64,000 bases of DNA from Roseateles hydrophilus (GTDB taxonomy: Bacteria; Pseudomonadota; Gammaproteobacteria; Burkholderiales; Burkholderiaceae_C): positions 1,582,640 through 1,646,639 of the forward strand of contig NZ_JAPPUY010000001.1 in assembly GCF_026712245.1 (NCBI RefSeq). The letters are read 5' to 3'. Below are positions 10,346-22,565 of this stretch, in pieces. The translations under genes and the position numbers were made by a program. Position 1 is the first letter of the stretch, and every line of letters begins with the position of its first letter. The notes beneath the pieces were generated by a model. That model saw only the letters and a program-made list of their open reading frames with translations. It made no database searches and had not been told where the DNA came from.

Positions 10346-10349
<4 letters not shown>
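7773..10349 (+). CDS. mutS: DNA mismatch repair protein MutS
   Basis: An 858-residue mismatch-recognition ATPase that starts methyl-directed repair with MutL. The N-terminal mismatch-binding domain has [11 protein letters not shown] (residues about 35-45) with the Phe-x-Glu pair that contacts the mismatch. The C-terminal ATPase has a Walker [14 protein letters not shown] (about 617-629) and Walker B/signature [14 protein letters not shown] (about 694-707). Length is normal. I chose ATG 7773 (MKADTAP); ATG 7761 is a close alternative and no strong ribosome-binding site separates them. The stop overlaps the start of the downstream hydrolase as ATGA. A very long open frame on the opposite strand is a composition artefact. 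Confidence 0.96.
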
Positions 10350-12869
<2,520 letters not shown>

Positions 12870-12870
<1 letters not shown>

Positions 12871-13727
12871 TGCAACTCTGCGGCTACCAGGTCGGTCTCG
12901 ACCGCCCCTTCTTCCTGATCGCGGGCACTTGCTCGATCGAAGGTCTGCAGATCACGCTGGACGTCGCCGGCCGGCTGAAGGAAGCCTGCGATGCGCTGGG
13001 CATCCCGCTGATCTACAAGGGCTCGTTCGACAAGGCCAACCGCTCGTCGGGCACGTCCAAGCGCGGCGTCGGCATGGACGCCGGCCTGAAGATCCTGGAC
13101 GAAGTGCGCCGCCAGACCGGCCTGCCCATCCTGACCGACGTGCATGACGCCTCCCAGGTGGCGGATGTCGCCGCAGTCGTCGACGTGCTGCAGACGCCCG
13201 CATTCCTGTGCCGCCAGACCGACTTCATCCGCGCCGTGGCGCAGAGCGGCAAGCCGGTCAACATCAAGAAGGGCCAGTTCCTCGCGCCCTGGGACATGAA
13301 GAACGTCATCGACAAAGCGCGCGCCGCTGCAGCGGAAGTGGGCCTGTCCCAGGACCGCTTCCTGGCCTGCGAACGCGGTGTCAGCTTCGGCTACAACAAC
13401 CTCGTTGCCGACATGACCAGCCTGGCCGAGATGCGCAACTCCGGCGCGCCGGTCGTGTTCGACGTGACCCACTCGGTGCAGAAGCCTGGCGGCCTGGGCG
13501 GCAGCAGCGGCGGCGCGCGCGAGATGGTGCCGGTGCTGGCCCGTGCCGGCGTGGGCGTGGGCGTGGCAGGCCTCTTCATGGAGACCCACCCCAACCCGGC
13601 CGAAGCCTTCAGCGACGGCCCCAACGCCGTGCCGCTGAAGCACATGCGCACGCTGCTGGAGCAGTTGGTCGCGCTGGATCGCGTGGTCAAGCAGCAGCCG
13701 CTTTTGGAGAATGATTTCTCCTGCTGA
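12870..13727 (+). CDS. kdsA: 3-deoxy-8-phosphooctulonate (KDO-8-P) synthase, probably metal-dependent type
   Basis: A 285-residue TIM-barrel enzyme condensing arabinose-5-phosphate with phosphoenolpyruvate to make KDO-8-phosphate for LPS inner core. Conserved blocks include [11 protein letters not shown] (about 50-60), [18 protein letters not shown] and [16 protein letters not shown]. Position 21 (AGTCSIEG) carries Cys where E. coli KdsA has Asn26. In this family that Cys marks the metal-dependent class exemplified by Aquifex, so a divalent metal requirement is expected. The ATG shares one base with the pyrG stop, so the two are probably coupled. Identity is firm; the metal-class call is inference from one residue. 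Confidence 0.95.
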
Positions 13728-13776
13728 TGCGAAGCCGCAGCAGCACCCGTGCCCGCCTGATGTTGTGACGCGGTAA

Positions 13777-15120
<1,344 letters not shown>

Positions 15121-15123
15121 GCC

Positions 15124-15432
15124 TTGAAGGTCCTTGCCCTGGTTCTGGCGGTCTTCCTGATCGCCATCCAAGCCCAGCTCTGGGTGGGCCGGGGCAGCAT
15201 TCCCTATGTCGCCCACCTCCGGGAGGAGGTGGCGGCTGCGCGCGCCGACAACGACAAGGCGCGCGCGCGCAACGACCAACTACAGGCCGAACTGCGCGAT
15301 CTGCGCGAAGGCCTGGAGATGGTCGAGGAGAAGGCCCGCTTTGAGCTGGGCATGATCAAGGCGGACGAGGTCTTCGTGCCGCTGAGCCCGACGCGCGCCG
15401 CGTCGGTGGCACCCGCCGTCTCGGCACGCTGA
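15124..15432 (+). CDS. ftsB: Cell division protein FtsB (septum formation initiator family)
   Basis: A 102-residue bitopic membrane protein of the FtsQLB divisome subcomplex. One N-terminal membrane helix (residues about 2-16) precedes a short conserved W-G-GSIP region and a leucine-zipper-like coiled coil (about 30-70), with the family motif EEKARFELGMIK near residues 72-83. The start is TTG at 15124; no ATG gives a better membrane helix. It begins three bases after eno, the usual position for ftsB, and its stop overlaps the pnuC start (TGATG). Confidence 0.88.
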   Translation: MKVLALVLAVFLIAIQAQLWVGRGSIPYVAHLREEVAAARADNDKARARNDQLQAELRDLREGLEMVEEKARFELGMIKADEVFVPLSPTRAASVAPAVSAR

Positions 15433-16043
15433 TGCTCGCCGAGCTCTGGGCCGCGCTGCTCGCGCCGGCCTTCACCGCCTTTGGCAGCCCGGCGTCCTGG
15501 CTGGAACTGCTGGCCTTCGTGCTGGCGGTGTGGATGGTGATCTGCAACATGCGCGTGCGGCTGCTGGCCTGGCCGCTGGCCTTCGTCAGTTCGCTGCTGT
15601 ACTTCGCGCTGTTCTGGAGCGGCAAGCTCTACGGCGAGGCCGCGCTGCAACTGGTGTTCGCCGCGCTGGCCGTGTGGGGCTGGTGGCAATGGCGCTTCGG
15701 CCGCACGCCGGCTGGCGGCGCGCTCACCGTGCGCAGCCTGGGCCTGCAGGGGCTGCTGACGCCCGCGCTGCTGACGCTTGCCGCCTGGCCGCTGCTGGGC
15801 CTGTTCCTGGATCACGCCACCGACAGCCCCCTGCCCTACTGGGATGCCTTCCCCACGGTCGCCAGTCTGCTGGGCCAATGGCTGCTGGCGCGCAAGTACA
15901 TCGAGAACTGGCCGGTGTGGATCGTCGTCAACGCGGCCAGCGTCGTGCTGTTCGGCCTGAAGGGCTACTGGCTCACCGTCGCGCTGTATGCCGGCTTCAT
16001 CCCGATGAGCGTGATGGGCTGGCGCGCCTGGAGGCGCGCATGA
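15432..16043 (+). CDS. pnuC: Nicotinamide riboside transporter PnuC
   Basis: A 203-residue polytopic membrane protein with about seven hydrophobic helices. Family features include the WLELLAFVLAVWMV segment (about 23-36), the WGWWQW tryptophan cluster (about 76-81) and the C-terminal ENWPVWIVVNAASVVLFGLKGYW region split over residues 157-180. PnuC facilitates uptake of nicotinamide riboside, which is trapped by phosphorylation. The ATG overlaps the ftsB stop, and its own stop overlaps the start of the kinase-like gene by ATGA. That direct coupling to a riboside kinase supports the transport assignment. Confidence 0.92.
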   Translation: MLAELWAALLAPAFTAFGSPASWLELLAFVLAVWMVICNMRVRLLAWPLAFVSSLLYFALFWSGKLYGEAALQLVFAALAVWGWWQWRFGRTPAGGALTVRSLGLQGLLTPALLTLAAWPLLGLFLDHATDSPLPYWDAFPTVASLLGQWLLARKYIENWPVWIVVNAASVVLFGLKGYWLTVALYAGFIPMSVMGWRAWRRA

Positions 16044-16549
16044 TCGTCGCGCTGCTGGGTGCCGAGTGCACCGGCAAGTCCACGCTGGCACGCGCGCTGG
16101 CCGCCCGGCTTGGGGCGGGGCTCGTCACGGAATACCTGCGCGAATGGTGCGAGGCGCGCGGCACGACGCCGCAGGCGCACGAACAGGCCAGCATCGCCGC
16201 CGAGCAGGCGCGCCGCATCGAACACGGCGCGGCACACCATGCACTGCTGATCGCCGACACCACACCGCTGATGACGGCACTGTTCAGCCAGCACTACTTC
16301 AGCGACGACAGCCTGCTGGCGCAGGCGCTGGACTTCCAGCGCCGCTGCGACCTGACGCTGCTCTGCGCGCCCGACCTGCCGTGGCAAGCCGACGGCTTCA
16401 TGCGCGACGGCCCGGGCGTGCGCACGGCCATCGACACACGCCTGCGTGACACCTTGAGCCAGCATGCGCTGCCCTGGCAGTCCGTGCAGGGCACCGAAGA
16501 CTGCCGGCTGGATGCCGCGCTGCGGGCCATCCGCGAGCGGCAACGATAA
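16040..16549 (+). CDS. NadR-like nicotinamide riboside kinase domain ATPase
   Basis: A 169-residue P-loop protein with Walker A GAECTGKST at residues 7-15. It matches only the C-terminal ribosylnicotinamide kinase part of NadR. The N-terminal DNA-binding and NMN adenylyltransferase domains of enteric NadR are absent. It probably phosphorylates imported nicotinamide riboside to NMN in the cytoplasm. ATG overlaps the pnuC stop by four bases. It is the last gene of the rightward run and converges on hslO with a GC-rich inverted repeat between them. The specific substrate is inferred from the pnuC pairing. Confidence 0.83.
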   Translation: MIVALLGAECTGKSTLARALAARLGAGLVTEYLREWCEARGTTPQAHEQASIAAEQARRIEHGAAHHALLIADTTPLMTALFSQHYFSDDSLLAQALDFQRRCDLTLLCAPDLPWQADGFMRDGPGVRTAIDTRLRDTLSQHALPWQSVQGTEDCRLDAALRAIRERQR

Positions 16550-16551
16550 GC

Positions 16552-16577
16552 GCGCTGAGGGCGGCCGCCCCCAGCGC
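16552..16577. terminator. GC-rich inverted repeat between convergent genes
   Basis: GCGCTG and CAGCGC flank the palindrome GGGCGGCCGCCC, forming a near-perfect hairpin between the nadR-like gene and hslO. No T-tract follows on either strand, so an intrinsic terminator role is uncertain. Confidence 0.35.
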
Positions 16578-16585
16578 CCGTGCCG

Positions 16586-17545
16586 TCACTGCAGCGTGCC
16601 GCGCCCCGCGTCGGGCTGGTTGCCCGCCGGCAGGAACAAGGCGCCCACGTCCACCGCATCGAAGCGGTAATGGCGCCCACAGAAATCGCAGCCGATCTCC
16701 ACATCGCCGCGCTCGGCCAGCACGCTGTCCACCTCCTCGCGGCCCAGGCCGCGCAGCATCTGCGACACGCGCTCGCGCGAGCAGGTGCAGGCGAAGCGCG
16801 GCGCCTGGGGTTCGAAGCGCGTCACCGTCTCCTCCCAGAACAGGCGGCGCAGGATGGTGTCGGCGTCCAGCGTCAGCAACTCCTCCGACGTCAACGTGCC
16901 GGCCAGGATGCTGATGCGGTTAAAGGCATCCGACAGGCCGATGTCGTCCTCGTTCTTGCGGCCCTCCAGGTTGCCCTCGCCTTCCACCGGCAAGCGCTGG
17001 ATCAGCAGGCCGGCGGCAATGTCGCCGTTGGCCGCCAGCACCAGCTTGGTGTCCAGCTGCTCGGACTGCAGCATGTAGTGCTCCAGCACCTCGCTGACCT
17101 TCTGCAGCGGCTCGCGCTGGTCGCCATGCAGTGGCACCACACCCTGGTAGGGCTGCTGACCGGGCAGCCGGTCCTTGGGGTCCAGCGTGATGGCGCAGCG
17201 GCCCTGGCCGTTGACGTTGACCATGCCCTCCAGCGTCGCGCCGGGTTCCACGGTGCCCACGCACTTGGCCGTGGTGCGGAAGGCCAGGTCGGGCTGCACC
17301 TCGGCCACGGCCAGCTTGACCGGGCCGTCGCCGAAGATCTGCAGCACCACGGCGCCGTTGAACTTGATGTTGGCCTGCATCAGCACGGCCGCCGCGCTCA
17401 TCTGGCCCAGCAGGTCGCGCAACTCGGGCGGGTAGTCCTGGCCGGGCTCGCGCCGCGCCAGCACCTCGCGCCAGGCGTCGGTCAGGCGCACCAGCATGCC
17501 GCGCACCGGCAGGCCGTCGAACAGGAATTTGTGGAGTTCACTCAT
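16586..17545 (-). CDS. hslO: Redox-regulated chaperone Hsp33
   Basis: A 319-residue cytoplasmic holdase activated by oxidation and unfolding. The C-terminal zinc-binding redox switch is visible as CTC (about residues 251-253) and CDFC (about 283-286), so all four zinc cysteines are present. The N-terminal part has [14 protein letters not shown] and QNIKFNG-like sequence typical of the family. I chose the ATG at 17545, four bases overlapping the upstream carbonic anhydrase-like gene; the frame is open further upstream but only into that gene. This coupling to a gamma-carbonic anhydrase-like gene is probably one transcription unit. Confidence 0.94.
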   Translation of the reverse strand: MSELHKFLFDGLPVRGMLVRLTDAWREVLARREPGQDYPPELRDLLGQMSAAAVLMQANIKFNGAVVLQIFGDGPVKLAVAEVQPDLAFRTTAKCVGTVEPGATLEGMVNVNGQGRCAITLDPKDRLPGQQPYQGVVPLHGDQREPLQKVSEVLEHYMLQSEQLDTKLVLAANGDIAAGLLIQRLPVEGEGNLEGRKNEDDIGLSDAFNRISILAGTLTSEELLTLDADTILRRLFWEETVTRFEPQAPRFACTCSRERVSQMLRGLGREEVDSVLAERGDVEIGCDFCGRHYRFDAVDVGALFLPAGNQPDAGRGTLQ

Positions 17546-18066
17546 CGGATTCTTTTCAGGCCGGCGCCGTAGCGGCGGCCGTTGTTGACGTAATGGGCGG
17601 CACTGGCCTTGAGCCCGGCAATCTGCGCCTCGGTCAGCTCGCGCACCGCCTTGGCGGGCGCGCCGACGATCAGCGAGCCGTCGGGAAACTCCTTGCCCTC
17701 GGTCACCAGAGCGCCGGCACCGACGATGCAGTGACGGCCGATGCGGGCGCCGTTCAGCACCACGGCGCCGATGCCGATCAGGCTCTCGTCGCCCACCGTG
17801 CAGCCATGCAGCATGACCTGGTGGCCCACCGTCACACGCTCGCCGATGACCAGCGGGAAGCCGGTGTCGGCATGCAGCACCGAGCCGTCCTGGATGTTGC
17901 TGCCGGCGCCGACGCTGAGCGCCTCGGTGTCGCCGCGCAGCACGGCGTTGAACCACACGCTCACGTCCTCGCCCAGCGTCACGCGGCCGATGACCTCGGC
18001 GCTGTCGGCCACAAAGGCCGTGTCGGCCACGTCGGGGATGTGCTCGTCGAGCTGGTAGATCGCCAT
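17542..18066 (-). CDS. Gamma-carbonic anhydrase family protein (YrdA/PaaY-like)
   Basis: A 174-residue left-handed beta-helix protein built of hexapeptide repeats. The gamma-class metal region is seen as [11 protein letters not shown] and [14 protein letters not shown], with histidines near residues 67, 84 and 89 in the positions expected of zinc ligands. Members include YrdA-type proteins with weak or undetermined carbonic anhydrase activity. It starts after GGGAGG and overlaps hslO by four bases. It is divergent from the DUF455 gene across a 41-base gap that must carry both promoters. Confidence 0.88.
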   Translation of the reverse strand: MAIYQLDEHIPDVADTAFVADSAEVIGRVTLGEDVSVWFNAVLRGDTEALSVGAGSNIQDGSVLHADTGFPLVIGERVTVGHQVMLHGCTVGDESLIGIGAVVLNGARIGRHCIVGAGALVTEGKEFPDGSLIVGAPAKAVRELTEAQIAGLKASAAHYVNNGRRYGAGLKRIR

Positions 18067-18107
18067 CGCGGGCCTCCCATCAAAAGGCGGATTCTAAAAT
18101 TGCGGCG

Positions 18108-18890
18108 ATGTCCGATCTCCGCCTGGCCACGCTCGGCCCCCTGCTCACCGCCGATGCGCCCGCCAAGGCTGCCGCCACGCTGGCGCTGCCCACCGACCTG
18201 CCGGTGGACACCGACACCGTCATCCCAGCGCCGCACGGCATTCCCGGCCGACCGGCCCGGCCGCAACTGGTCGAGCACATCCGCCTCAAGCCGCCGTCCA
18301 TGCGCACGCCCGCCGGCATCGCCGCGCTGGTGCACAGCATCGCCCACATCGAGCTCAATGCCATCGACCTGGCGCTGGACATCTGCTGGCGCTTCCCCGG
18401 CATGCCCGAGGCCTTCTACCGCGACTGGCTGCGCATCGCGCAGGAGGAGGCCACGCACTTCACGCTGCTGCGCAACCACCTGCTGACGCTGGGCTTCGAC
18501 TACGGCGACTTCGACGCGCACAACGCGCTGTGGGACATGGCCGAGCGGACGAAACACGACCTGCTGGCCCGCATCGCGCTGGTGCCGCGCACGCTGGAAG
18601 CACGCGGGCTGGATGCCTCGCCCGCGGTGCGCGCCAAGCTCGTCGGCGCGGGCGATCACGCAGCCGGCGCCATCCTGGACATCATCCTGCGCGACGAGAT
18701 CGGCCACGTGGCCGCGGGCAATCGCTGGTACCGCTTCCTGTGCGAGCAGCGCGGGCTGGACCCCATCGCCACCTACGCCGAGCTGGCCACGCGCCACCAG
18801 GCACCCCGGCTGCGCGCGCCCTTCAACCTGGAGGCGCGCCGCGCCGCCGGCTTCGACGACGCGGAACTCGCCGCGCTGACCGCCCCATGA
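18108..18890 (+). CDS. DUF455 ferritin-like protein
   Basis: A 260-residue protein of the DUF455 family, a ferritin-like four-helix fold related to di-iron proteins. Candidate metal ligands occur as AHIELNAIDLALD (about residues 82-94), QEEATHF (about 113-119) and a later LRDEIGHVAAG (about 195-205), which together have the E-x-x-H pattern of di-iron carboxylate proteins. Its biochemical role is not established. The stop overlaps the start of the next exporter gene as ATGA. It is divergent from the gamma-carbonic anhydrase gene; a TAAAAT hexamer at 18093-18098 could be a -10 box but would give almost no leader. Confidence 0.85.
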   Translation: MSDLRLATLGPLLTADAPAKAAATLALPTDLPVDTDTVIPAPHGIPGRPARPQLVEHIRLKPPSMRTPAGIAALVHSIAHIELNAIDLALDICWRFPGMPEAFYRDWLRIAQEEATHFTLLRNHLLTLGFDYGDFDAHNALWDMAERTKHDLLARIALVPRTLEARGLDASPAVRAKLVGAGDHAAGAILDIILRDEIGHVAAGNRWYRFLCEQRGLDPIATYAELATRHQAPRLRAPFNLEARRAAGFDDAELAALTAP

Positions 18891-19804
18891 GCCGCATCCA
18901 GGCCAACCTGCTCCTCACCCTGGTCGCGCTGATCTGGGGCTCGGCCTTCGTCGCACAGAACCAGGCCATGGCCCATGTGGGCCCGTTGCTGTTCACCGGC
19001 GTGCGCTTCCTGGTGGGCTCGCTGGTCGTGCTGCCGCTGGCCGTCATGGAATGGCGGCGCCTCGGGCGCGAAGGCCGCCCGCTGACCCGACTGGATGGTG
19101 GGCACATCGCAGGCCTCGGCTTGCTGATGATGCTCGGGGCAGTCATGCAGCAGATCGGCATCCAGTACACCAGTGTCACCAATGCCGGTTTCCTGACGGC
19201 GGTGTACGTGCCGCTGGTGCCGGTGCTGGCCTGGCTGCTGCTGCGCCAGGTGGCGCACTGGTCGGTGTGGCCGGCCGCGTTCGGCTGCCTGGCGGGCGCC
19301 TTCCTGCTGTCGGGCGCGCACACGCTGAGCATCGGCCTGGGGGATCTGTGGGTGATCGCGTCGGCTATCCCGTGGGCCGTGCATGTGCTGATGGTGGGCC
19401 GCTGGGCGGATCGCATGGGCGCGCCCTTCCTCGTGGCCAGCGGGCAGTTCGCCGTCTGCGGCCTGCTGTCGCTGGGCGCGGCGGCCGTGATGGAGCCGCT
19501 GCGCTGGGACGGTGTGCTGGCCGCCACCGGGCCCATCCTGTACACGGGCGTGCTGTCCGTGGGCGTGGCCTTCACCGCGCAGGTCGTCGCGCAGCGCTAC
19601 GCCCATGCGGCCGACGCCGCCATCATCCTGTCGTCCGAAACGCTGTTCGCCGCCGCCTTCGGCTTCGTGCTGCTGGGCGAGCGCCTGGGCGCTGCCGGCC
19701 TGCTGGGCTGCGGCCTGATGCTGGCCTGCATCCTGCTGGTGCAGCTGCTGCCGCTGGTGGGAACCCTGAGACGTCGGCAAATTCTGACGGCCCCGTCAAA
19801 TTAG
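18887..19804 (+). CDS. EamA/DMT-family metabolite exporter
   Basis: A 305-residue membrane protein with about ten hydrophobic helices in two EamA repeats. The first repeat begins NLLLTLVALIWGSAFVAQN, typical of the drug/metabolite transporter superfamily. It overlaps the DUF455 stop by four bases. The downstream omega-amino acid aminotransferase follows by about 56 bases, so a link with amino acid or amine export is possible but unproven. Substrate cannot be read from sequence. Confidence 0.9.
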   Translation: MSRIQANLLLTLVALIWGSAFVAQNQAMAHVGPLLFTGVRFLVGSLVVLPLAVMEWRRLGREGRPLTRLDGGHIAGLGLLMMLGAVMQQIGIQYTSVTNAGFLTAVYVPLVPVLAWLLLRQVAHWSVWPAAFGCLAGAFLLSGAHTLSIGLGDLWVIASAIPWAVHVLMVGRWADRMGAPFLVASGQFAVCGLLSLGAAAVMEPLRWDGVLAATGPILYTGVLSVGVAFTAQVVAQRYAHAADAAIILSSETLFAAAFGFVLLGERLGAAGLLGCGLMLACILLVQLLPLVGTLRRRQILTAPSN

Positions 19805-19820
19805 CTCTTAGACTCGTCCG
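19780..19820 (+). promoter_or_regulatory. Palindrome and weak promoter candidate before the aminotransferase
   Basis: TGACGG (19785-19790) and CCGTCA (19793-19798) form a short palindrome with AATT on both sides. A TAGACT hexamer around 19809-19814 could serve as a -10 box. The palindrome overlaps the last codons of the exporter gene. It could be an operator; this is low-confidence. Confidence 0.3.
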
Positions 19821-19860
19821 GCCTCGATCCCGTCCACCCCGCGCTGCACAGGAGCCCCGC

Positions 19861-21177
19861 ATGAGCGCTGACGTTTCCAAGCTGGATGCCTACTGGATGC
19901 CGTTCACGGCCAACCGGCAGTTCAAGCAGGCGCCCCGCCTGCTGACGCAGGCCGACGGCATGTTCTTCCGCGACGACAAGGGCCGCGAGGTGCTGGACGG
20001 CATCGCCGGCCTGTGGTGCGTCAATGCCGGCCACAACCGCCCGCGCATCGTGCAGGCCATCCAGCAGCAGGCCGCCGAGCTGGACTTCGCACCGCCCTTC
20101 CAGATGGGCCACCCCAAAGCCTTCGAGCTGGCCGAGCGGCTGGCTGCGCTGACGCCGGCCGGGCTGAACCGCGTGTTCTTCACCAACTCCGGCTCCGAGT
20201 CCGTCGAGACAGCGCTGAAGATGGCCATCGCCTACCACCGCGTGCGCGGCGAGGCCAGCCGCACCCGGCTGATCGGCCGCGAGCGCGGCTACCACGGCGT
20301 CAACTTCGGCGGCATCTCGGTGGGCGGCATGGTGGCCAACCGCAAGATGTTCGGCAGCCTGCTGGCCGGCGTGGACCACATCCGCCACACGCACGACCCG
20401 GCCCGCAACGCGTTCTCGGTGGGCATCCCGCCGCACGGCGCGGAGTTCGCCGACGACCTGGAGCGCCTGGTGCAACTGCACGACGCGTCCACCATCGCGG
20501 CCGTCATCGTCGAGCCGGTGGCCGGCTCCACCGGCGTGCTGATCCCGCCGGCCGGCTACCTGCAACGCCTGCGCGACACCTGCGACAAGCACGGCATCCT
20601 GCTGATCTTCGACGAGGTCATCACCGGCTTCGGCCGCACCGGCAACCCCTTCGGCGCCCAGACCTTCGGCGTCACGCCGGACCTGATGACAGTGGCCAAG
20701 GGCATCACCAACGGCTGCGTGCCCATGGGCGCGGTGTTCGCGCAGCAGAAGATCCACGACGCCTTCATGACCGGGCCCGAGCACCTGATCGAGTTCTTCC
20801 ACGGCTACACCTACTCGGCCCACCCGCTGGCCTGTGCGGCCGGCATCGCGACGCTGGACACCTACGCCGATGGCGATCTGCTGACCCGTGCTGCGCGCAT
20901 GCAGGACGAGTTCGCCGCCGCGCTGCATTCGCTGCGCGACGAGCCCAACGTCATCGACGTGCGCAACATCGGCCTGGTCGGCGGCATCGAGTTGAAGCCC
21001 CTGGACGGCCAGCCCGCCAAGCGCGCCTTCAACATCTTCCTGGACTGCTGGGACCAGGGCCTGCTGATCCGCACGACGGGTGACACCATCGCGCTGTCGC
21101 CACCGCTCATCATCGAGAGCAGCCACATCGAGCGCATCATCGACACCCTGCGAGGCGCCCTGCGCCGCGCCGCCTGA
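19861..21177 (+). CDS. Omega-amino acid--pyruvate aminotransferase (class III)
   Basis: A 438-residue class III PLP aminotransferase. It has SDVSKLDAYWMPFTANRQFK-type N-terminal sequence (written here MSADVSKLD then YWMPFTANR), NSGSESVETALKMA (about 120-133), the YHG motif (about 144-146), LLIFDEVITGFGRTG (about 245-259) and the PLP lysine in TVAKGITNG near residue 281. These match beta-alanine/omega-amino acid:pyruvate transaminases, which transfer the amino group of omega-amino acids such as beta-alanine to pyruvate. Start ATG follows AGGAG. Substrate range is inferred from the family. Confidence 0.9.
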   Translation: MSADVSKLDAYWMPFTANRQFKQAPRLLTQADGMFFRDDKGREVLDGIAGLWCVNAGHNRPRIVQAIQQQAAELDFAPPFQMGHPKAFELAERLAALTPAGLNRVFFTNSGSESVETALKMAIAYHRVRGEASRTRLIGRERGYHGVNFGGISVGGMVANRKMFGSLLAGVDHIRHTHDPARNAFSVGIPPHGAEFADDLERLVQLHDASTIAAVIVEPVAGSTGVLIPPAGYLQRLRDTCDKHGILLIFDEVITGFGRTGNPFGAQTFGVTPDLMTVAKGITNGCVPMGAVFAQQKIHDAFMTGPEHLIEFFHGYTYSAHPLACAAGIATLDTYADGDLLTRAARMQDEFAAALHSLRDEPNVIDVRNIGLVGGIELKPLDGQPAKRAFNIFLDCWDQGLLIRTTGDTIALSPPLIIESSHIERIIDTLRGALRRAA

Positions 21178-21247
21178 GCGGGGGCCGAACCAGGCGCCGC
21201 GCCGCGGCACGCTTATGCTTCGGCCCGCCTGGAATTTGTCCCTCTCA

Positions 21248-22417
21248 ATGTCCCTGCTCCGTCACGCCCTTCCCCTTGCTTTCGCCCTGCTGGGCGCCCT
21301 GCCCGCCCAGGCCCAGAAGCTCAGCTACCTCGGCCAGCAGATCGTGCCCTCGTCGGCGCAATTCCGTGGCGTGCCGCTGGGCGGCCTGTCCAGCATCGAC
21401 CGCGTGCCCGCCAGCGGCCACTACCTGGCCATCAGCGACGACCGCAGCGCACACGCGCCGGCCCGCTTCTACGAATTCGCCCTCGACCTGACCCAGTTCC
21501 GCCGCAGCGCCGACCCCGGCCATGCCGGTGTGCGCTGGATCGCCATGACCACGCTGCAGGACAACAACGGCCAGCCCTTTGCCCACAACGCGGTCGACCC
21601 GGAAAGCCTGCGCCTGGACGCCAAGCGCCAGCTGCTCTACTGGGCCAACGAAGGCCAGCGCAGCAACGCCGGCATGCAGAACCCGACGCTGCGCCGCGCC
21701 CATCTGGACGGGCGCCCGGCCGGCGAGTTCGCGGTGCCGGCCTACTTCAACCCGACCGGCAGCGTGGGCGGCCTGGCCGAGGGCGACACGGGCGTGCACA
21801 ACAACCTCGCCTTCGAGAGCGTGGCCTTGACGCCCGATGGCCGCACGCTGTGGACCATGAGCGAGAACGGCCTCGCCCAGGACAGCCTGCCCGCCACCGT
21901 GAACCATGGCAGCCGGGCGCGCATGCTGTCCTTCGACATCGACAGCGGCAAGCCGGGTGCCGAGTACGTGTACGACGTCGGCCCGGTGCCCTTCGCGCCG
22001 ACCCGCGCTGGCGACTTCGCCACCAACGGCGTGCCGGAGATGCTGGCGCTGTCGGCCACCGAGTTCATCGTCATCGAACGGGCCTACGCGGTGGGCGCCC
22101 AGACGCCCGGCGTCGCGGCGCTCAACGGCAAGACCACCAGCAACACCATCCGCCTCTACCGCGTCGACACGCGCGGCGCCACCGACGTGTCGGGCTGGCC
22201 CAGCATCCAGGGCCGTGACGTGGTGCCCGTCAGCCGCACGCTGCTGCTGGACCTGTCCACGCTGAGCCATGACGACGGCAGCACGCTGGCGCTGGACAAC
22301 ATCGAGGGCATCACCTTCGGCCCGCTGCACCAGGGCAAGCGCACGCTGATCCTGCTGTCGGACAACAACTTCAACGCCGCCCAGTTCACGCAGTTCATCG
22401 CTTTGACTATGGATTGA
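21248..22417 (+). CDS. Secreted esterase-like/phytase-like protein
   Basis: A 389-residue secreted protein with a clear signal peptide ending near AQA (residues 1-22). The mature part matches the esterase-like domain found in phytase-like proteins (PF13449 type): GGLSSIDRV near residue 47, DPESLRL, AFESVALTPDGRTLW near 190-205, and DNIEGITFGP near the C-terminus. These are beta-propeller-like blades. Enzymatic activity is not established for the family; phosphatase or esterase roles are suggested. The 70-base gap after the aminotransferase contains a loose inverted repeat but no T-tract. Confidence 0.82.
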   Translation: MSLLRHALPLAFALLGALPAQAQKLSYLGQQIVPSSAQFRGVPLGGLSSIDRVPASGHYLAISDDRSAHAPARFYEFALDLTQFRRSADPGHAGVRWIAMTTLQDNNGQPFAHNAVDPESLRLDAKRQLLYWANEGQRSNAGMQNPTLRRAHLDGRPAGEFAVPAYFNPTGSVGGLAEGDTGVHNNLAFESVALTPDGRTLWTMSENGLAQDSLPATVNHGSRARMLSFDIDSGKPGAEYVYDVGPVPFAPTRAGDFATNGVPEMLALSATEFIVIERAYAVGAQTPGVAALNGKTTSNTIRLYRVDTRGATDVSGWPSIQGRDVVPVSRTLLLDLSTLSHDDGSTLALDNIEGITFGPLHQGKRTLILLSDNNFNAAQFTQFIALTMD

Positions 22418-22519
22418 CCCCTCGCCCAGCCTCGTGTTGCTGAACGCGCACGAGTCCAGTCGGTCCCCCGAGGGACGGCGATGCTCGCGGCATTGAGCCG
22501 CTCGCATATCGCCCGGCGA

Positions 22520-22551
22520 GCCGGCTTGGGGCGGCCCGGCGCTCGGCCCGC
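22520..22551. repeat. Intergenic GC-rich repeat, copy 1
   Basis: A 21-base block at 22531-22551 is identical to 61166-61186, and the preceding bases (GCCGGCT...) are also similar. Here it sits between the phytase-like and exporter genes. The surrounding 148-base gap has no gene or clear promoter. Confidence 0.6.
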
Positions 22552-22565
22552 AACACTTCAAGACC

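Noticed and set aside
21182..21226. Inverted repeat GGGCCGAA/TTCGGCCC after the aminotransferase gene
   Set aside because: Loop of about 29 bases and no T-tract, so I do not call it a terminator.
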